From DAOOVD01 sp035369845 (lineage in GTDB: Bacteria; Bacillota; Desulfotomaculia; Desulfotomaculales; Pelotomaculaceae): 64,000 nucleotides of DNA. Under the pieces are notes generated by a model, which saw only the letters and a list, made by a program, of their open reading frames with translations, did no database searches and was not told the origin of the DNA. The position numbers and the translations under genes are program-made. This document shows, piece after piece, positions 22,764 to 31,379 of this stretch. The stretch lies in NCBI GenBank assembly GCA_035369845.1, contig DAOOVD010000003.1, positions 1 through 64,000 of the forward strand, in the 5' to 3' direction. The first letter of the stretch is position 1, and the number at the start of each line of letters is the position of its first letter.

Positions 22764-24662
22764 ATGACGAACTCGCAATTTATTGCGCTATACGCAAGGG
22801 TTTCTACTGAAGAGCAAACCGAGAATTTCAGCATACCGGCGCAGATGGAGCTTTTGAGAAGCTACTGCCGCAGCATGAATTATACGATATACAGCGAATA
22901 CATTGACGCCGGCTATTCCGGCACAACACAGGATCGGCCCGAACTTCAGCGCCTGTTGAGGGACGCTGAACAGGGAAAGTTTCAGGTAATTCTCGTCTAC
23001 CGGATTGACCGTTTCTTCCGAAGCGTTAAGGATCTCCTCTTCATTGTCGATTACCTCGACAGCATCGGAGTTTCTTTTCGTTCGGTTACCGAGCCCTTCG
23101 ATACGATGAACCCAATCGGAAAATTCATGCTTTCCCTGCTTGGTTCAATAGCTCAGCTCGAACGGGATACTTTCATAGAACGGTCCAGGATGGGTAAAAT
23201 GAGACGCGCGGAAGAGGGTTATGTCGTGCTCACCCACCCTCCTTTCGGCTACGACTATATAATACCTGAAAGAAAAACCGGCGATGACGGCAAGAAACAG
23301 AAGAATGGCAAAAGGGGCTATCTGGTTATAAATGACGAAGAAGCGGAAACAGTTGGCCTCATATTTAAAGAGTACATAAAACCAGACAGCAGCACGTACT
23401 CAGTAGCTGAATTGTTGACAAAATTAGGCAAAAGAACCAAACGTAACGGAAAGTGGACAGGAGAAAGGGTCTACGCCGTATTGACCGACACCTGCTATGT
23501 CGGAGAATGGCTTTACAAGGGAATCAAGGTGCAGATACCCAGTATCATCGACCGTGAAACCTTTGATAAGGCTCAAAATCTGTTAAAAGAGCGGAGAAAC
23601 ATGATCCACAGGAAGACGCCCAGACAGTACCTCCTGCGCGGTTTGCTCAGGTGCGGATACTGCGGCTCTCATATGGGAGGGACCACTGAAGTAGCGAAAC
23701 ACAGGAAAAACGGGAAAAAATACGGGGAACCTTATGGCGAAACCCATTACTACAGATGCCACAAGAACATTATGTCCTCAAGAAACAAAAGAGCCGACCG
23801 CTGTGATGCTCCCTGGATAAGGGGAGAAGAACTGGAACGGCATGTGCTTTCCTATCTTGCCTTGACACTTTCTAACTCTGAAAGGCTTCAAGAAGCTATA
23901 AATTCTCACAACAATTCAACAGGCGCCAAAAGGGCAGAACTGGAGAACAAAATAAAAGATCTTAACAAAAAACTAATGAAACTTTTAAATGAAAAAGAAA
24001 GAATATTGCAAGCTTACAGGGAAGGCGTAATTGAAATATCCGACCTTAAAAAGGAAATCGACCTGGTAAAAGAGAAACAGACCTCACTCGAACAGAATAT
24101 TGAAGAACTCAGGTTATATTTAAACCTGGAAAACGAAAGGATTAATAACATCAATAACCTTGCCGAAAAATACAAAAACCTGAATTTGGAAAATATATTA
24201 AACGCTCCATTTAACGAAAAAAGAGATCTTCTTATGAAACTTGTTTCAAACATTTGGGTAAAGAGCAGGGACAACCCGATTAAAGTTAACATCGAATGTA
24301 TAATACCAGAACTGGACCACCCACTTGACGAGCGTGCAGGTACTACAACACCGCTTGCGTTACATGCACGAGACCCGTCTCGGAAAAAGCTCGCCTGGTG
24401 TCTCTGTCAATGGGTCCCTGTATGCCGAATACGATGCCGTTCACAATCCGGGCCCAGGCAGGCGGAAGGCCGGCCGCCGCACCGGCCGCAAGCCTCTGTT
24501 TCAGCGTCAGGACGGCTTTCAACAGGGGGTTGGCCGAATATTCGCCGGTTCTTTCAACCGCTCCCCGTCCACGGCAAAAAAGCGTCACTTTTATCCCCTG
24601 GCGCTCCAGGTAGGTCCTGTAGTCAAACAAGCCGGGGTTGCCGGAGGATGCGGGCCGGCTGA
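22764..24662 (+). CDS. Large serine recombinase (integrase), C-terminus fused to comEC antisense
   Basis: ATG 22764 follows GAGGTGAT. The catalytic Ser is in YARVSTEEQ (about residue 14), followed by GYSGTTQDRPELQRLL, YRIDRFFRS and the E-helix LLGSIAQLERDTFIERSRMG. The recombinase domain is next, then a zinc ribbon (LLRCGYCGSHMGG ... CHKN ... RCDAPW), then a long coiled coil with INSHNNSTGAKRAELENKI. Large serine integrases need no host factor for integration and an RDF protein for excision. The frame has no stop before the attachment site. About 533 residues are from the element, and roughly the last 100 codons are read antisense through comEC. The native C-terminus in the circular element would be different. 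Confidence 0.93.
   Translation: MTNSQFIALYARVSTEEQTENFSIPAQMELLRSYCRSMNYTIYSEYIDAGYSGTTQDRPELQRLLRDAEQGKFQVILVYRIDRFFRSVKDLLFIVDYLDSIGVSFRSVTEPFDTMNPIGKFMLSLLGSIAQLERDTFIERSRMGKMRRAEEGYVVLTHPPFGYDYIIPERKTGDDGKKQKNGKRGYLVINDEEAETVGLIFKEYIKPDSSTYSVAELLTKLGKRTKRNGKWTGERVYAVLTDTCYVGEWLYKGIKVQIPSIIDRETFDKAQNLLKERRNMIHRKTPRQYLLRGLLRCGYCGSHMGGTTEVAKHRKNGKKYGEPYGETHYYRCHKNIMSSRNKRADRCDAPWIRGEELERHVLSYLALTLSNSERLQEAINSHNNSTGAKRAELENKIKDLNKKLMKLLNEKERILQAYREGVIEISDLKKEIDLVKEKQTSLEQNIEELRLYLNLENERINNINNLAEKYKNLNLENILNAPFNEKRDLLMKLVSNIWVKSRDNPIKVNIECIIPELDHPLDERAGTTTPLALHARDPSRKKLAWCLCQWVPVCRIRCRSQSGPRQAEGRPPHRPQASVSASGRLSTGGWPNIRRFFQPLPVHGKKASLLSPGAPGRSCSQTSRGCRRMRAG
24340..24375. mobile_element. Attachment site junction (att) in comEC
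   Basis: Reading comEC on the minus strand, FSETGLVHV is typical up to about 24362. It then changes to TQAVL and a stop instead of the conserved LAVSGLHVG-like continuation. The crossover should therefore lie near TGCATGT at about 24360-24368. The other junction and the comEC 3' half should lie left of the window. Confidence 0.75.
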
Positions 24663-25104
24663 TAAGTCCCGTCGCCCTCAGCATATCGCCGTAGCCGCGC
24701 ACCTGCTCCGGATCTTTCTCCACAAGCCTGACGGTTCCGGAAATCTCCCGCCGCTCCCCGCCGGCGGAAACTTCCCGCGCCTTCACCAGATAAAACACCC
24801 TGTCTTCGCGCACGTCCGGCTCCGCGGCCACCCAGCCGGTGACGGTGACCCGCCTGCCTTCGTAGTCCAGCAGCGCCGTCTCACTCCCCGCGAGCCAGAG
24901 GCGGCTTGCGGCCAGGCCCGTCAACACAAAGAGAACAACGATGACAAGCCGGCCGCCCCGCCATCCCCGGACGTACCAGACCAGAGCCGCCAAAAAGCAA
25001 AAAGCCGCCAGGGCCAAAGCCGTGGAAGCCTTTATCACTGCAAAACCGCCGATTAATATGCCGGCCGCATACGACACCGTCAACACGACCAGGGGCCTGT
25101 TCAT
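24343..25104 (-). pseudogene. comEC: comEC 5' part, interrupted by the integrated element
   Basis: These 253 codons cover the N-terminal membrane helices, the DUF4131/OB-like region (RRVTVTGWVAAEPDVREDRVFYLV) and the start of the competence domain (NGIVFGIQGPIDRDTRRAFSETGLVHV). ComEC is normally 700-800 residues and forms the inner-membrane channel for single-stranded DNA uptake. The rest is cut off at the attachment site. The gene would be whole again after precise excision. comEA lies 4.4 kb to the right and is intact. Confidence 0.88.
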
Positions 25105-25137
25105 GAAGCCCTCCCGTTAGAGGATTGGTGTTCTTGC

Positions 25138-25809
25138 TCAAGCGGTGAAATTAACCTTGTTTTTAAGCACTTTCCTTACATAGTCTCTGGTTTCCCGGTA
25201 GTTGGGTATCCCGCCCGCCCTGTCGACCGCGCCGGGACCGGCGTTATAAGCGGCAAGAGCCAGGCTGACGTCGCCGCCGTACCGGTCGAGCATCTGTTTC
25301 AAATAACGGGTCCCCCCGTCGATATTCTGGGCCGGGTCGTAAGGGTTTTTCACTCCCAGCGAAGCCGCCGTTTCCGGCATCAACTGCATCAGACCCATCG
25401 CCCCCGCAGGCGACGTGGCCCCCGGGTTGAAACTGGATTCGGCCCGAATCACCGATTTCACCAGGTCCGGGTCCACTCCGTATTTCTCAGCCGTACTCTC
25501 GATCAGTTTCTCGAGACCGGAAACACCAACCCCGGCCGTCCTCCCGCCGGCGGCTCCGGGACTGCGGGCGCCGGGCGCACGTCCCCCGGCGCTTCCCTCA
25601 GCCCGTGACACCGCACGTGTTCCGCTTTTACGTTTCTCCGCCGCGCCGGCGCCTGCGGACGGCGACTTGAAATCGGTTCCGGCCAGGGCGAGGAAGAGAA
25701 AAACCGAAAAAAGATCATCGAGTCCGCGCCGGCCGTCCTCCCTGCCCGCTTCCATCGCGCTTGTCGCACAGTCCAGCATCAGTATTCTGATCAGCGGATT
25801 GATATCCAT
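25138..25809 (-). CDS. Lytic transglycosylase (SLT domain)
   Basis: This protein has about 223 residues from ATG 25809 (AGGAGATTT upstream). The N-terminal third is a low-complexity Ala/Gly/Arg linker without a clear signal peptide. The catalytic SLT domain occupies the last 120 residues: [21 protein letters not shown] with the catalytic Glu, then [13 protein letters not shown] and [13 protein letters not shown]. It cleaves peptidoglycan glycan strands. It lies 33 bp upstream of comEC on the same strand, so it may be expressed with the competence genes or during sporulation. Confidence 0.9.
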   Translation of the reverse strand: MDINPLIRILMLDCATSAMEAGREDGRRGLDDLFSVFLFLALAGTDFKSPSAGAGAAEKRKSGTRAVSRAEGSAGGRAPGARSPGAAGGRTAGVGVSGLEKLIESTAEKYGVDPDLVKSVIRAESSFNPGATSPAGAMGLMQLMPETAASLGVKNPYDPAQNIDGGTRYLKQMLDRYGGDVSLALAAYNAGPGAVDRAGGIPNYRETRDYVRKVLKNKVNFTA

Positions 25810-25968
25810 TGTAAATCTCCTAAAAAAATCCTTCTCCAAAAATACTTATCGCCCGTTATTCAGAAAACCTTTAGCTCTCCCGAATATTTTCCTTTCTTTT
25901 CGAAGGCCGGGCGCCTTGCGCCGGAACAGCCTCCCAAAGCTTGCTTTTCTGAAAAAATCAACCGCTGT

Positions 25969-26748
25969 TTACCCGTTTCTTTCCCGCACCTTCCTCCACT
26001 CTTCCCTTTCCAGGAAGCTGCCCTCGACGTTGGACTCCATTTCCAAAAACATCTTGTAGGGCACCGTAAAGGAGAGGATGTCTCTGTCCACATGCTTTCT
26101 GGCTGAAATGTCCGTAAGGCCGATAATGGCCCTCGGGTTTTCCGCCGCTTCTTCCCTGTAGGGAATGATGCAAATGGAATGGCAGCCCGCCCCAAACGGG
26201 ACGACTACGTTTTCGTTCGTCTCCCGGGAATAATTCGCCAGAACCACCAGCGCGGAAAGCTGGTCGGGATTTGCCAGGAAAACGACGACCTTCGGGGTTT
26301 CGCCGCCGGAAAGCCGCTCCAGCGGTTTGAACACCACATACTCAGCCGGCACGTCCACAACCGGCAGCGCGTCGATAAACTTTTTGGCCAGTTCGGGATT
26401 CTTTACATAGCCCTCCCCGTGCTCTATGGCCGGCATGTTCCTCACCATGTTCCGTCCCGCATCCGTTTTGCAGAATTCCTTGTTGCCGGTGGAGATAAAG
26501 TATTCTATACCCGCGGGGAAATTCACGTACTGGTTGCCGAAACCCAAACCCGTACCGCCGCCCAGACAGCCGAAGGTCTTTCTGTCAAATACCGCCGTCC
26601 TTCCTTTGGCAGCCGCACTGAGCATGGAAACAACGCAGCCCCACCGTCCTTCCACAAACTGAAGGGCTTGTTCGGGCTTTTTGTCGGTCAGAATTACCGC
26701 AACGGGAGAATACTTCATTCCGACAACCCTGGCGATTTTGCTTTCCAT
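25969..26748 (-). CDS. DUF169 family protein
   Basis: This protein has about 259 residues from the internal ATG 26748; the frame opens at 26805. The family signature is visible: PVAV-LTDKKPEQALQF, GRWGCVVSMLSAAAKGRTAVFD, the glycine-rich FGCLGGGTGLGFG, and FGAGCHSICIIPYREE. Several conserved Cys residues suggest metal or cofactor binding. DUF169 proteins are common in anaerobes and have no settled function. It is a single gene with no clear operon partner. Confidence 0.85.
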   Translation of the reverse strand: MESKIARVVGMKYSPVAVILTDKKPEQALQFVEGRWGCVVSMLSAAAKGRTAVFDRKTFGCLGGGTGLGFGNQYVNFPAGIEYFISTGNKEFCKTDAGRNMVRNMPAIEHGEGYVKNPELAKKFIDALPVVDVPAEYVVFKPLERLSGGETPKVVVFLANPDQLSALVVLANYSRETNENVVVPFGAGCHSICIIPYREEAAENPRAIIGLTDISARKHVDRDILSFTVPYKMFLEMESNVEGSFLEREEWRKVRERNG

Positions 26749-27061
26749 AAAGCCAAACCCCCCGACATTGAATTTTTTTGGACGATTCCCGCAATATTTA
26801 TTCACCGGGGATATTCAAAAAACCTTCCAGCAAGACAAAATCGCCAAACCCACAATGAGTTTGGCGCCGGGAAGCCGGGCACGGCCCTTCTGCGGCAGCA
26901 AATACAGAAGGGCTCTGCTTTCCAAAAAACAAAACAATACAGTCTCACAAAAGATTTCTTTAAGGAAGGGTTATTTCTTCCCGGCTTCCCCAAAACAATC
27001 CGGCAATGCAGATTTCAAACCCTGTCTTTTAAGAATATTTAAAAAATATTGAACGCGATTT
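26749..27061. other. Intergenic region with two hairpins
   Basis: No gene is seen. Inverted repeats CGCCAAAC/GTTTGGCG (about 26850-26875) and GCCCTTCTG/CAGAAGGGC (26884-26892 and 26905-26913) are present. The first is followed on the minus strand by ATTTTGTCTTG and could end HU transcription. Nothing else is identified. Confidence 0.5.
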
Positions 27062-27334
27062 TTACTTTACGGAGTCTTTCAAGTTTTTACCTGCTTTAAA
27101 CACCGGTATCTTGGCCGCGGGGATCGTGATCTCTTTGCCGTTCTGCGGGTTTCTCCCCTTGCGGGCCGCTCTTTCCCTCACTTCAAAGGTCCCGAAACCG
27201 ACCAACTGAACTTTATCCCCTTTGGCGAGGGCGTCCTGAATACTGGATAATACCGCTCCCACGGCCTTTTCAGAGAGTTTTCTGGTAAAATCGGTTTTTG
27301 CTGCCACACTTAAAACGAGGTCATTCTTGTTCAC
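27062..27334 (-). CDS. hup: HU-type nucleoid protein
   Basis: This 90-residue protein starts at GTG 27334, with AGGAGG nine bases upstream. [15 protein letters not shown], then [28 protein letters not shown] and [14 protein letters not shown] are the standard HU sequence with the DNA-gripping arm (GRNPQTG-like). It bends and compacts DNA. Monocistronic. Confidence 0.95.
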   Translation of the reverse strand: MNKNDLVLSVAAKTDFTRKLSEKAVGAVLSSIQDALAKGDKVQLVGFGTFEVRERAARKGRNPQNGKEITIPAAKIPVFKAGKNLKDSVK

Positions 27335-27459
27335 TTTTTCCAAACCTCCTGTATTTATTTATAATACTATTATTTACCTTAATGTTGCTGATTCCTGCTT
27401 GCAAAATCGAAAAAAATGGAAATTTCAACAAATTTTTTATTTCGGGGTTTACGGCAAAG

Positions 27460-27849
27460 TCAGGCTTTTTCATCCGGCCGCCTGCAGTAGCGTACCAGGT
27501 GGTATCCTTTCCCGCCGTTGACAAATCCGTATCGCTTGTACCATTCCACGAGCTGTTTTTCGCTCAGGGCTCCGCCGGAGTGCACGCAGGCGTACAGATC
27601 TATGCCGTGCCTGTCAAGGTACCCGGTCAATTTTTTCAAAACCAGCGACCCGTATCCTTTCGACCTGTGTTCCCCGGAAACATCTATCCCCTGAAAAACC
27701 CATACGCCGCCCGCGGTTCTGATGCGGGCCGAGGCGAGAACCTCCCCGCTCCGGCAAAGGCAGACGACGCATGATTTGCATATGCTGTTTGTTTCTTCTA
27801 TTATCAGAAAACCGTCTTCCCTGTAAGAGTTTTTGCTCACGGCAGGCAC
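27460..27849 (-). CDS. GNAT-family acetyltransferase
   Basis: This 129-residue protein has a GNAT core: strand ASARIRTAGGVWVFQGIDVSGEHRSKGYGSLVLKKL with the acetyl-CoA pyrophosphate loop R-x2-G-Y-G (RSKGYG), then LYACVHSGGALSEKQLVEWYKRYGFVNGG. Substrate is not predictable. Three cysteines near residue 25-31 are unusual for the family. Confidence 0.85.
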   Translation of the reverse strand: MPAVSKNSYREDGFLIIEETNSICKSCVVCLCRSGEVLASARIRTAGGVWVFQGIDVSGEHRSKGYGSLVLKKLTGYLDRHGIDLYACVHSGGALSEKQLVEWYKRYGFVNGGKGYHLVRYCRRPDEKA

Positions 27850-28037
27850 GCTTCCCTCAACAGGTTTTGACTGTATATTTTCATGCCGTCCGGTATTATC
27901 CCTGCCCTCCGTTCATATTTATTTTTCAGAAAAAAAGAAAGACCCGGCCGACTGCGCAAGGACTTTCTGGAAACGCATCGAAATTACCATATAAACAGTA
28001 ACGGCTCCTTTCAAAATACACCGGAGGTGTTCGTATC

Positions 28038-28199
28038 ATGGAAGCTGAGGAGAAAAACAAGCTGAACGGCACTGCCTGCTGCGACTGCGGCGGCCGGAGA
28101 AAACACCTGCACAGCACGGAAGACGAGGAGTATGTTTACGAATTTTACAAATGCAAAGAATGCGGCGACATAATCGACGTCGGCGTCCCGAAACGTTAG
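28038..28199 (+). CDS. Small zinc-ribbon protein, 53 residues
   Basis: ATG 28038 has GGAGGTG eight bases upstream. The protein has CDCGGR ... CKECGD: two Cys-x2-Cys knuckles about 25 residues apart (residues 16-19 and 39-42), preceded by an extra Cys. This is a typical zinc ribbon. Function unknown; single gene followed by a short gap to the HDAC-family gene on the same strand. Confidence 0.75.
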   Translation: MEAEEKNKLNGTACCDCGGRRKHLHSTEDEEYVYEFYKCKECGDIIDVGVPKR

Positions 28200-28325
28200 G
28201 CAGGCGCCTTTCCAAAATTTTTTAAATCTGAATAGCTGCTGCCGTAATGCACGCGCCATGCCAGTCCAGGTTACGAATCCCGCAAAATATAGGGATTTAT
28301 TTTTATCTCCCGTGGAGGAATTTTT

Positions 28326-29078
28326 ATGAAGATTGTTTTTCATGAGCGGTATCTTGACGTTTATACCCGCGACCCGGCCGCTGAAAAGGGAAGATTGGAC
28401 GGCATCGTCGAAGAGTTGACGGACATTTACGAATTCGTCGAACCGGAGCCGGCAGAAGAACAGGACATTCTCCTGGTACACAGTCCCTTTCACCTGGAAC
28501 ACATCAGAAAGAGGGGCGGGCTGTACGAATACGCCGCTCTCGCTGCAGGCGGAGCCGTCAAGGCCGCGGAACTCGCCGTGCGGGGGGAACCGTCCTTCGC
28601 CCTGATCAGGCCTCCCGGTCACCATGCCGGCAGAAACTCCTGCTGGGGTTTCTGCTGGTTCAACAACGTCGCCATTGCCGTGGAAAAACTAAGAACAAAC
28701 AAAATGGTCAACAAGGTGCTCATTGTCGACATAGACCTGCATTTTGGCGACGGGACAAACGACATCTTCGCGCACGTGCCCGATGTCACCTATCACCATC
28801 TCGATGACATCGGCGGGTTGGACAGGTGTCTTAAAGAAAACGGCGACTGCGAACTCGTTGCCGTGTCCGCGGGATTTGACCGGCACGTCGACGACTGGGG
28901 CGGAACCCTTTACACCGAAGACTATGCCGCCATAGGCAAAATGATTGCCGGTTACGCCCGCAGGGTCTGCAGCGGCAGGCTGTTTGCCGCTCTCGAAGGG
29001 GGGTACAACCACAAGGTCCTGGGTAAAAACGTAAAAGCCCTGCTGCAGGGTTTTGAACAAGAGGAGGTTTTAAGGTGA
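28326..29078 (+). CDS. Histone-deacetylase family (acetoin-utilisation/acetylpolyamine type) hydrolase
   Basis: This protein has 250 residues with HDAC active-site motifs: RPPGHHAG (His-His dyad), FCWFNNVAIA, zinc ligands in DIDLHFGDGTND and later SAGFDRHVDD, and the EGGYN turn. It removes acetyl groups from small molecules or lysines. The family often has 300 or more residues; this one is compact and lacks part of the mid-region. The start ATG 28326 is preceded by GGAGG. Its stop overlaps the GTG start of the MaoC-type gene. Confidence 0.88.
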   Translation: MKIVFHERYLDVYTRDPAAEKGRLDGIVEELTDIYEFVEPEPAEEQDILLVHSPFHLEHIRKRGGLYEYAALAAGGAVKAAELAVRGEPSFALIRPPGHHAGRNSCWGFCWFNNVAIAVEKLRTNKMVNKVLIVDIDLHFGDGTNDIFAHVPDVTYHHLDDIGGLDRCLKENGDCELVAVSAGFDRHVDDWGGTLYTEDYAAIGKMIAGYARRVCSGRLFAALEGGYNHKVLGKNVKALLQGFEQEEVLR

Positions 29079-29491
29079 AAGGCAGAACAATCAACCAGTT
29101 GAAAATCGGTGACAGGGAATCCTTCCAGAAAACGATCAGCGAGACCGACGTCTACCTTTATGCCGGAATAACGGGAGACTTGAACCCGGTCCACGTAAAC
29201 GAGGAGTTCGCCGGGAGCACCATGTTTAAAACCAGAATAGCCCACGGCATGCTGACGGCGGGACTGATATCGACCATTCTGGGCACGAAGCTGCCCGGTC
29301 CGGGAACCGTATACCTGGCGCAAGAGCTTAAATTCACCGCGCCGGTAAAGATCGGCGACACCATCAAGGCCGAAGCCGAAGTAACCGAAATCGACAGGGA
29401 AAAGAACAGGATCAAGCTGAAAACCACATGCACCAACCAGTCCGGCAATACGGTGCTTGCGGGGACGGCTACCGTCATGCCCCCGAAATAA
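29075..29491 (+). CDS. MaoC-like (R)-specific enoyl-CoA hydratase
   Basis: This 138-residue protein starts at GTG 29075, overlapping the previous stop. The hot-dog hydratase motif is AGITGDLNPVHVNEEFA with the catalytic Asp and His, then TRIAHGML and GPGTVYLAQELKFTAPV. It hydrates trans-2-enoyl-CoA to (R)-3-hydroxyacyl-CoA. Coupling to the deacetylase gene suggests joint acyl metabolism. Confidence 0.9.
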   Translation: MKGRTINQLKIGDRESFQKTISETDVYLYAGITGDLNPVHVNEEFAGSTMFKTRIAHGMLTAGLISTILGTKLPGPGTVYLAQELKFTAPVKIGDTIKAEAEVTEIDREKNRIKLKTTCTNQSGNTVLAGTATVMPPK

Positions 29492-29528
29492 ATGAAGCCG
29501 CACCTTTGCCACTACGCCGGACCTGCCG

Positions 29529-30170
29529 TCAATAAACCGTTATGCTGTCTTTCAGCCTTTCATAGTTTTTATCCCCTATCCCGGAAACATTTTTCAAATC
29601 CTCGGGCGTTCTGAACGGTCCGTTTGCTTCGCGGTACTGAATGATCCGCTGGGCAAGCGCAGGGCCGATGCCGGGCAGGGTATCCAACTGGCTCACATCC
29701 GCAGTGTTTATGTTGACAAGCCCCCCTGCCGGCAACGTCTCTGCCGTACCCGGCCGGCCTTTGTTGAGAACAACGCCCAGCGCCGCACCCGGCCCTGCAT
29801 CCGATTTTGACGGAACGGTTATGGTCTGCCCGTCGATGACCGGCGAGGCGAGCTTCAAGGTATCCAGCGCGGCATCTTCAGCGGGGCCGGCCATGTTTAC
29901 CGCGTCGATAACCCTGGAACCCTCCGGAATCTGATAGACACCGGGCCTTGCCACGGCGCCGGCCACATGCACCTTGAATTCTTTGACCCTGTTCTCCCGC
30001 GGGCTTTCCAGCGCGGGCCTGCTTTCTGCCGCGGCCTTCTCTTTGATCTGGGCGTAACGGTATCCGCCGCCGAAAAGAATCACTCCCGCGAGGACAAGTA
30101 CAACCAACTGCTGTTTGCGTTCAAGCCGGAACATGGAATTGCGCCCCCGTTGCCTTTTTTTGCTGTACAT
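29529..30170 (-). CDS. comEA: ComEA competence DNA receptor
   Basis: This protein has 213 residues: an N-terminal membrane anchor (LVVLVLAGVILFGGGY), an SLBB-like domain (VKEFKVHVAGAVARPGVYQIPEGSRVIDAV), a linker, and a C-terminal double helix-hairpin-helix (VNINTADVSQLDTLPGIGPALAQRIIQYR ... FRTPEDLKNVSGIGDKNYERLKD). ComEA binds double-stranded DNA and passes it to ComEC. A start at ATG 30134 is also possible. It is intact although comEC is interrupted. Confidence 0.93.
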   Translation of the reverse strand: MYSKKRQRGRNSMFRLERKQQLVVLVLAGVILFGGGYRYAQIKEKAAAESRPALESPRENRVKEFKVHVAGAVARPGVYQIPEGSRVIDAVNMAGPAEDAALDTLKLASPVIDGQTITVPSKSDAGPGAALGVVLNKGRPGTAETLPAGGLVNINTADVSQLDTLPGIGPALAQRIIQYREANGPFRTPEDLKNVSGIGDKNYERLKDSITVY

Positions 30171-30198
30171 GCACTTTTATTAGATATACAGGTTTATT

Positions 30199-30903
30199 CT
30201 ACCAAATGCGACTTTTTCCTCCTGTCGTTTTCGGATTTACGAAGAGCCTGCCGTCCGTGCCGAGGGAAGCCAGCAGGACGTTCCTGTAAGTGAGGTTCCT
30301 CTCCCTCAGGACTTCGTGCAGCCATTTCTCGTCGAGGTTTATTTCCTTCAGGTTTTGCCTCAATATGTTCCCGTCCATGACCAGCACCGTGGGCAGACCC
30401 TCGTAGGCCGTGGAAATTCCCAGGTCGGCGGGGGTAACCGGCCGGCGCTGCGACTTGAGGATGACGCTGAGCTTCCCGGAGGTTTCGAGGACTGCGAATT
30501 CCACATCATCAATATTTACAATGCCTTTTTCCCTCATCTGAGCCATCAACTCGTCCAGGTTGTAACGGGCCCTTCTCATTTCGTCTCTCAGCAGCAGTCC
30601 GTTTTTGATGATGACCTGGGGCTGCCCGCAGACTACGCCGCGCAGTCTGTGGCTGAACAGGGTGGCGTAAGAAACCAGAACCTCAAGCAGTCCCAGAATA
30701 ACCAGCGGCAGTATGCTGTGCCACAGGGGCATTTCAGTCGCTTCCATCGGGATTGCGGCAAGTTCCGCAATAATAACGGCCACTACAAAATCAAAGGGGG
30801 AAAGCTGTCCCACTTCGCGCTTCCCCATCATCCTGATTACCGCCAGCACCAGGAAATAGATTAATGTCGTCCGGTAGATATATTCCCAGATCAAGCCAAG
30901 CAC
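30199..30903 (-). CDS. DUF421 (YetF-like) membrane protein
   Basis: This 234-residue protein has three N-terminal membrane helices (TLIYFLVLAVIRMMGKREVGQLSPFDFVVAVIIAELAAI and ILPLVILGLLEVLVSYATLF). A cytosolic domain follows, with GQPQVIIKNGLLLRDEMRRARYNLDELMAQMREKGI and FAVLETSGKLSVILKSQ. This is the standard DUF421 layout; function unknown, common in spore formers. The start is ATG 30903. Confidence 0.88.
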   Translation of the reverse strand: MLGLIWEYIYRTTLIYFLVLAVIRMMGKREVGQLSPFDFVVAVIIAELAAIPMEATEMPLWHSILPLVILGLLEVLVSYATLFSHRLRGVVCGQPQVIIKNGLLLRDEMRRARYNLDELMAQMREKGIVNIDDVEFAVLETSGKLSVILKSQRRPVTPADLGISTAYEGLPTVLVMDGNILRQNLKEINLDEKWLHEVLRERNLTYRNVLLASLGTDGRLFVNPKTTGGKSRIW

Positions 30904-31024
30904 CGCCCGGTCCGTAATATTTGCCCATACTTATGATTTGCCGGATCAAGCAAAATTTATTACCCGTCATATATAACTGAATTTTCAAAATTTATGAACT
31001 TTTTGGCTTTGCGTCGTTTATCGC

Positions 31025-31052
31025 TTTACATCCGGTTCGAAAAGTGTAAAAT
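31025..31052 (+). promoter_or_regulatory. Candidate promoter for korDABC
   Basis: TTTACA (31025-31030) and TAAAAT (31047-31052) are 16 bases apart, about 110 bases before korD. The neighbouring 31053-31140 stretch is AT-rich without a clear operator. No -24/-12 sigma-54 element is seen here. Confidence 0.4.
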
Positions 31053-31162
31053 ATGTATAGGAAATGGAAATGTATAATAATGAGATTTATTTCATTTTGA
31101 GATGGTTTGATTTTTAAGGGACTGATGACCGGAATCTCAATATGATACAAGGCGGGGAGATA

Positions 31163-31378
31163 ATGAGGGAAAATCTCGCGGCAGTGGGACGGAGCAAAAG
31201 AGTAAATGTAAACAAAACCTGGTGCAAGGGCTGCGGAATATGCGCCTCCATCTGTCCGAAAGTGTTTATAATCGACAGCAGCGGCAAGGCGGCGGCGGCC
31301 AACCAGCACCTGTGCACCGGCTGCCGCATGTGTGAAAGCCATTGCCCCGATTTTGCGATAAATATGGGAGTGGAATAA
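31163..31378 (+). CDS. korD: 2-oxoacid:ferredoxin oxidoreductase, delta (ferredoxin) subunit
   Basis: This protein has about 71 residues from ATG 31163 (GGGGAG upstream; 31142 is also open). Two 4Fe-4S motifs are CKGCGICASICP and CTGCRMCESHCP. It passes electrons from the catalytic subunits to ferredoxin. It is first in a four-gene operon with korA two bases after its stop codon. Confidence 0.93.
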   Translation: MRENLAAVGRSKRVNVNKTWCKGCGICASICPKVFIIDSSGKAAAANQHLCTGCRMCESHCPDFAINMGVE

Positions 31379-31379
31379 G

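Larger units (their letters stand above)
1..24365. mobile_element. Integrated element (right part) inserted in comEC
   Basis: All genes from the left edge to the comEC junction look like one integrated element. They comprise a large serine recombinase at the right end, a divergent repressor pair, an ImmA-like protease, an initiator-like gene beside iterons, two helicases, recU and a duplicated ParB/ClpX cassette. The early genes run leftwards from the switch and the integrase side runs rightwards. No structural phage genes or conjugation genes lie in the window, so prophage, integrative plasmid and ICE cannot be separated. The left end is outside the window. Base composition is visibly more AT-rich than the flanking host genes, except in the IsrB insertion at the far left. 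Confidence 0.85.

Noticed and set aside
26179..27042. Plus-strand frame of 287 codons
   Set aside because: Antisense to the DUF169 gene and running into a non-coding gap; no start signal.
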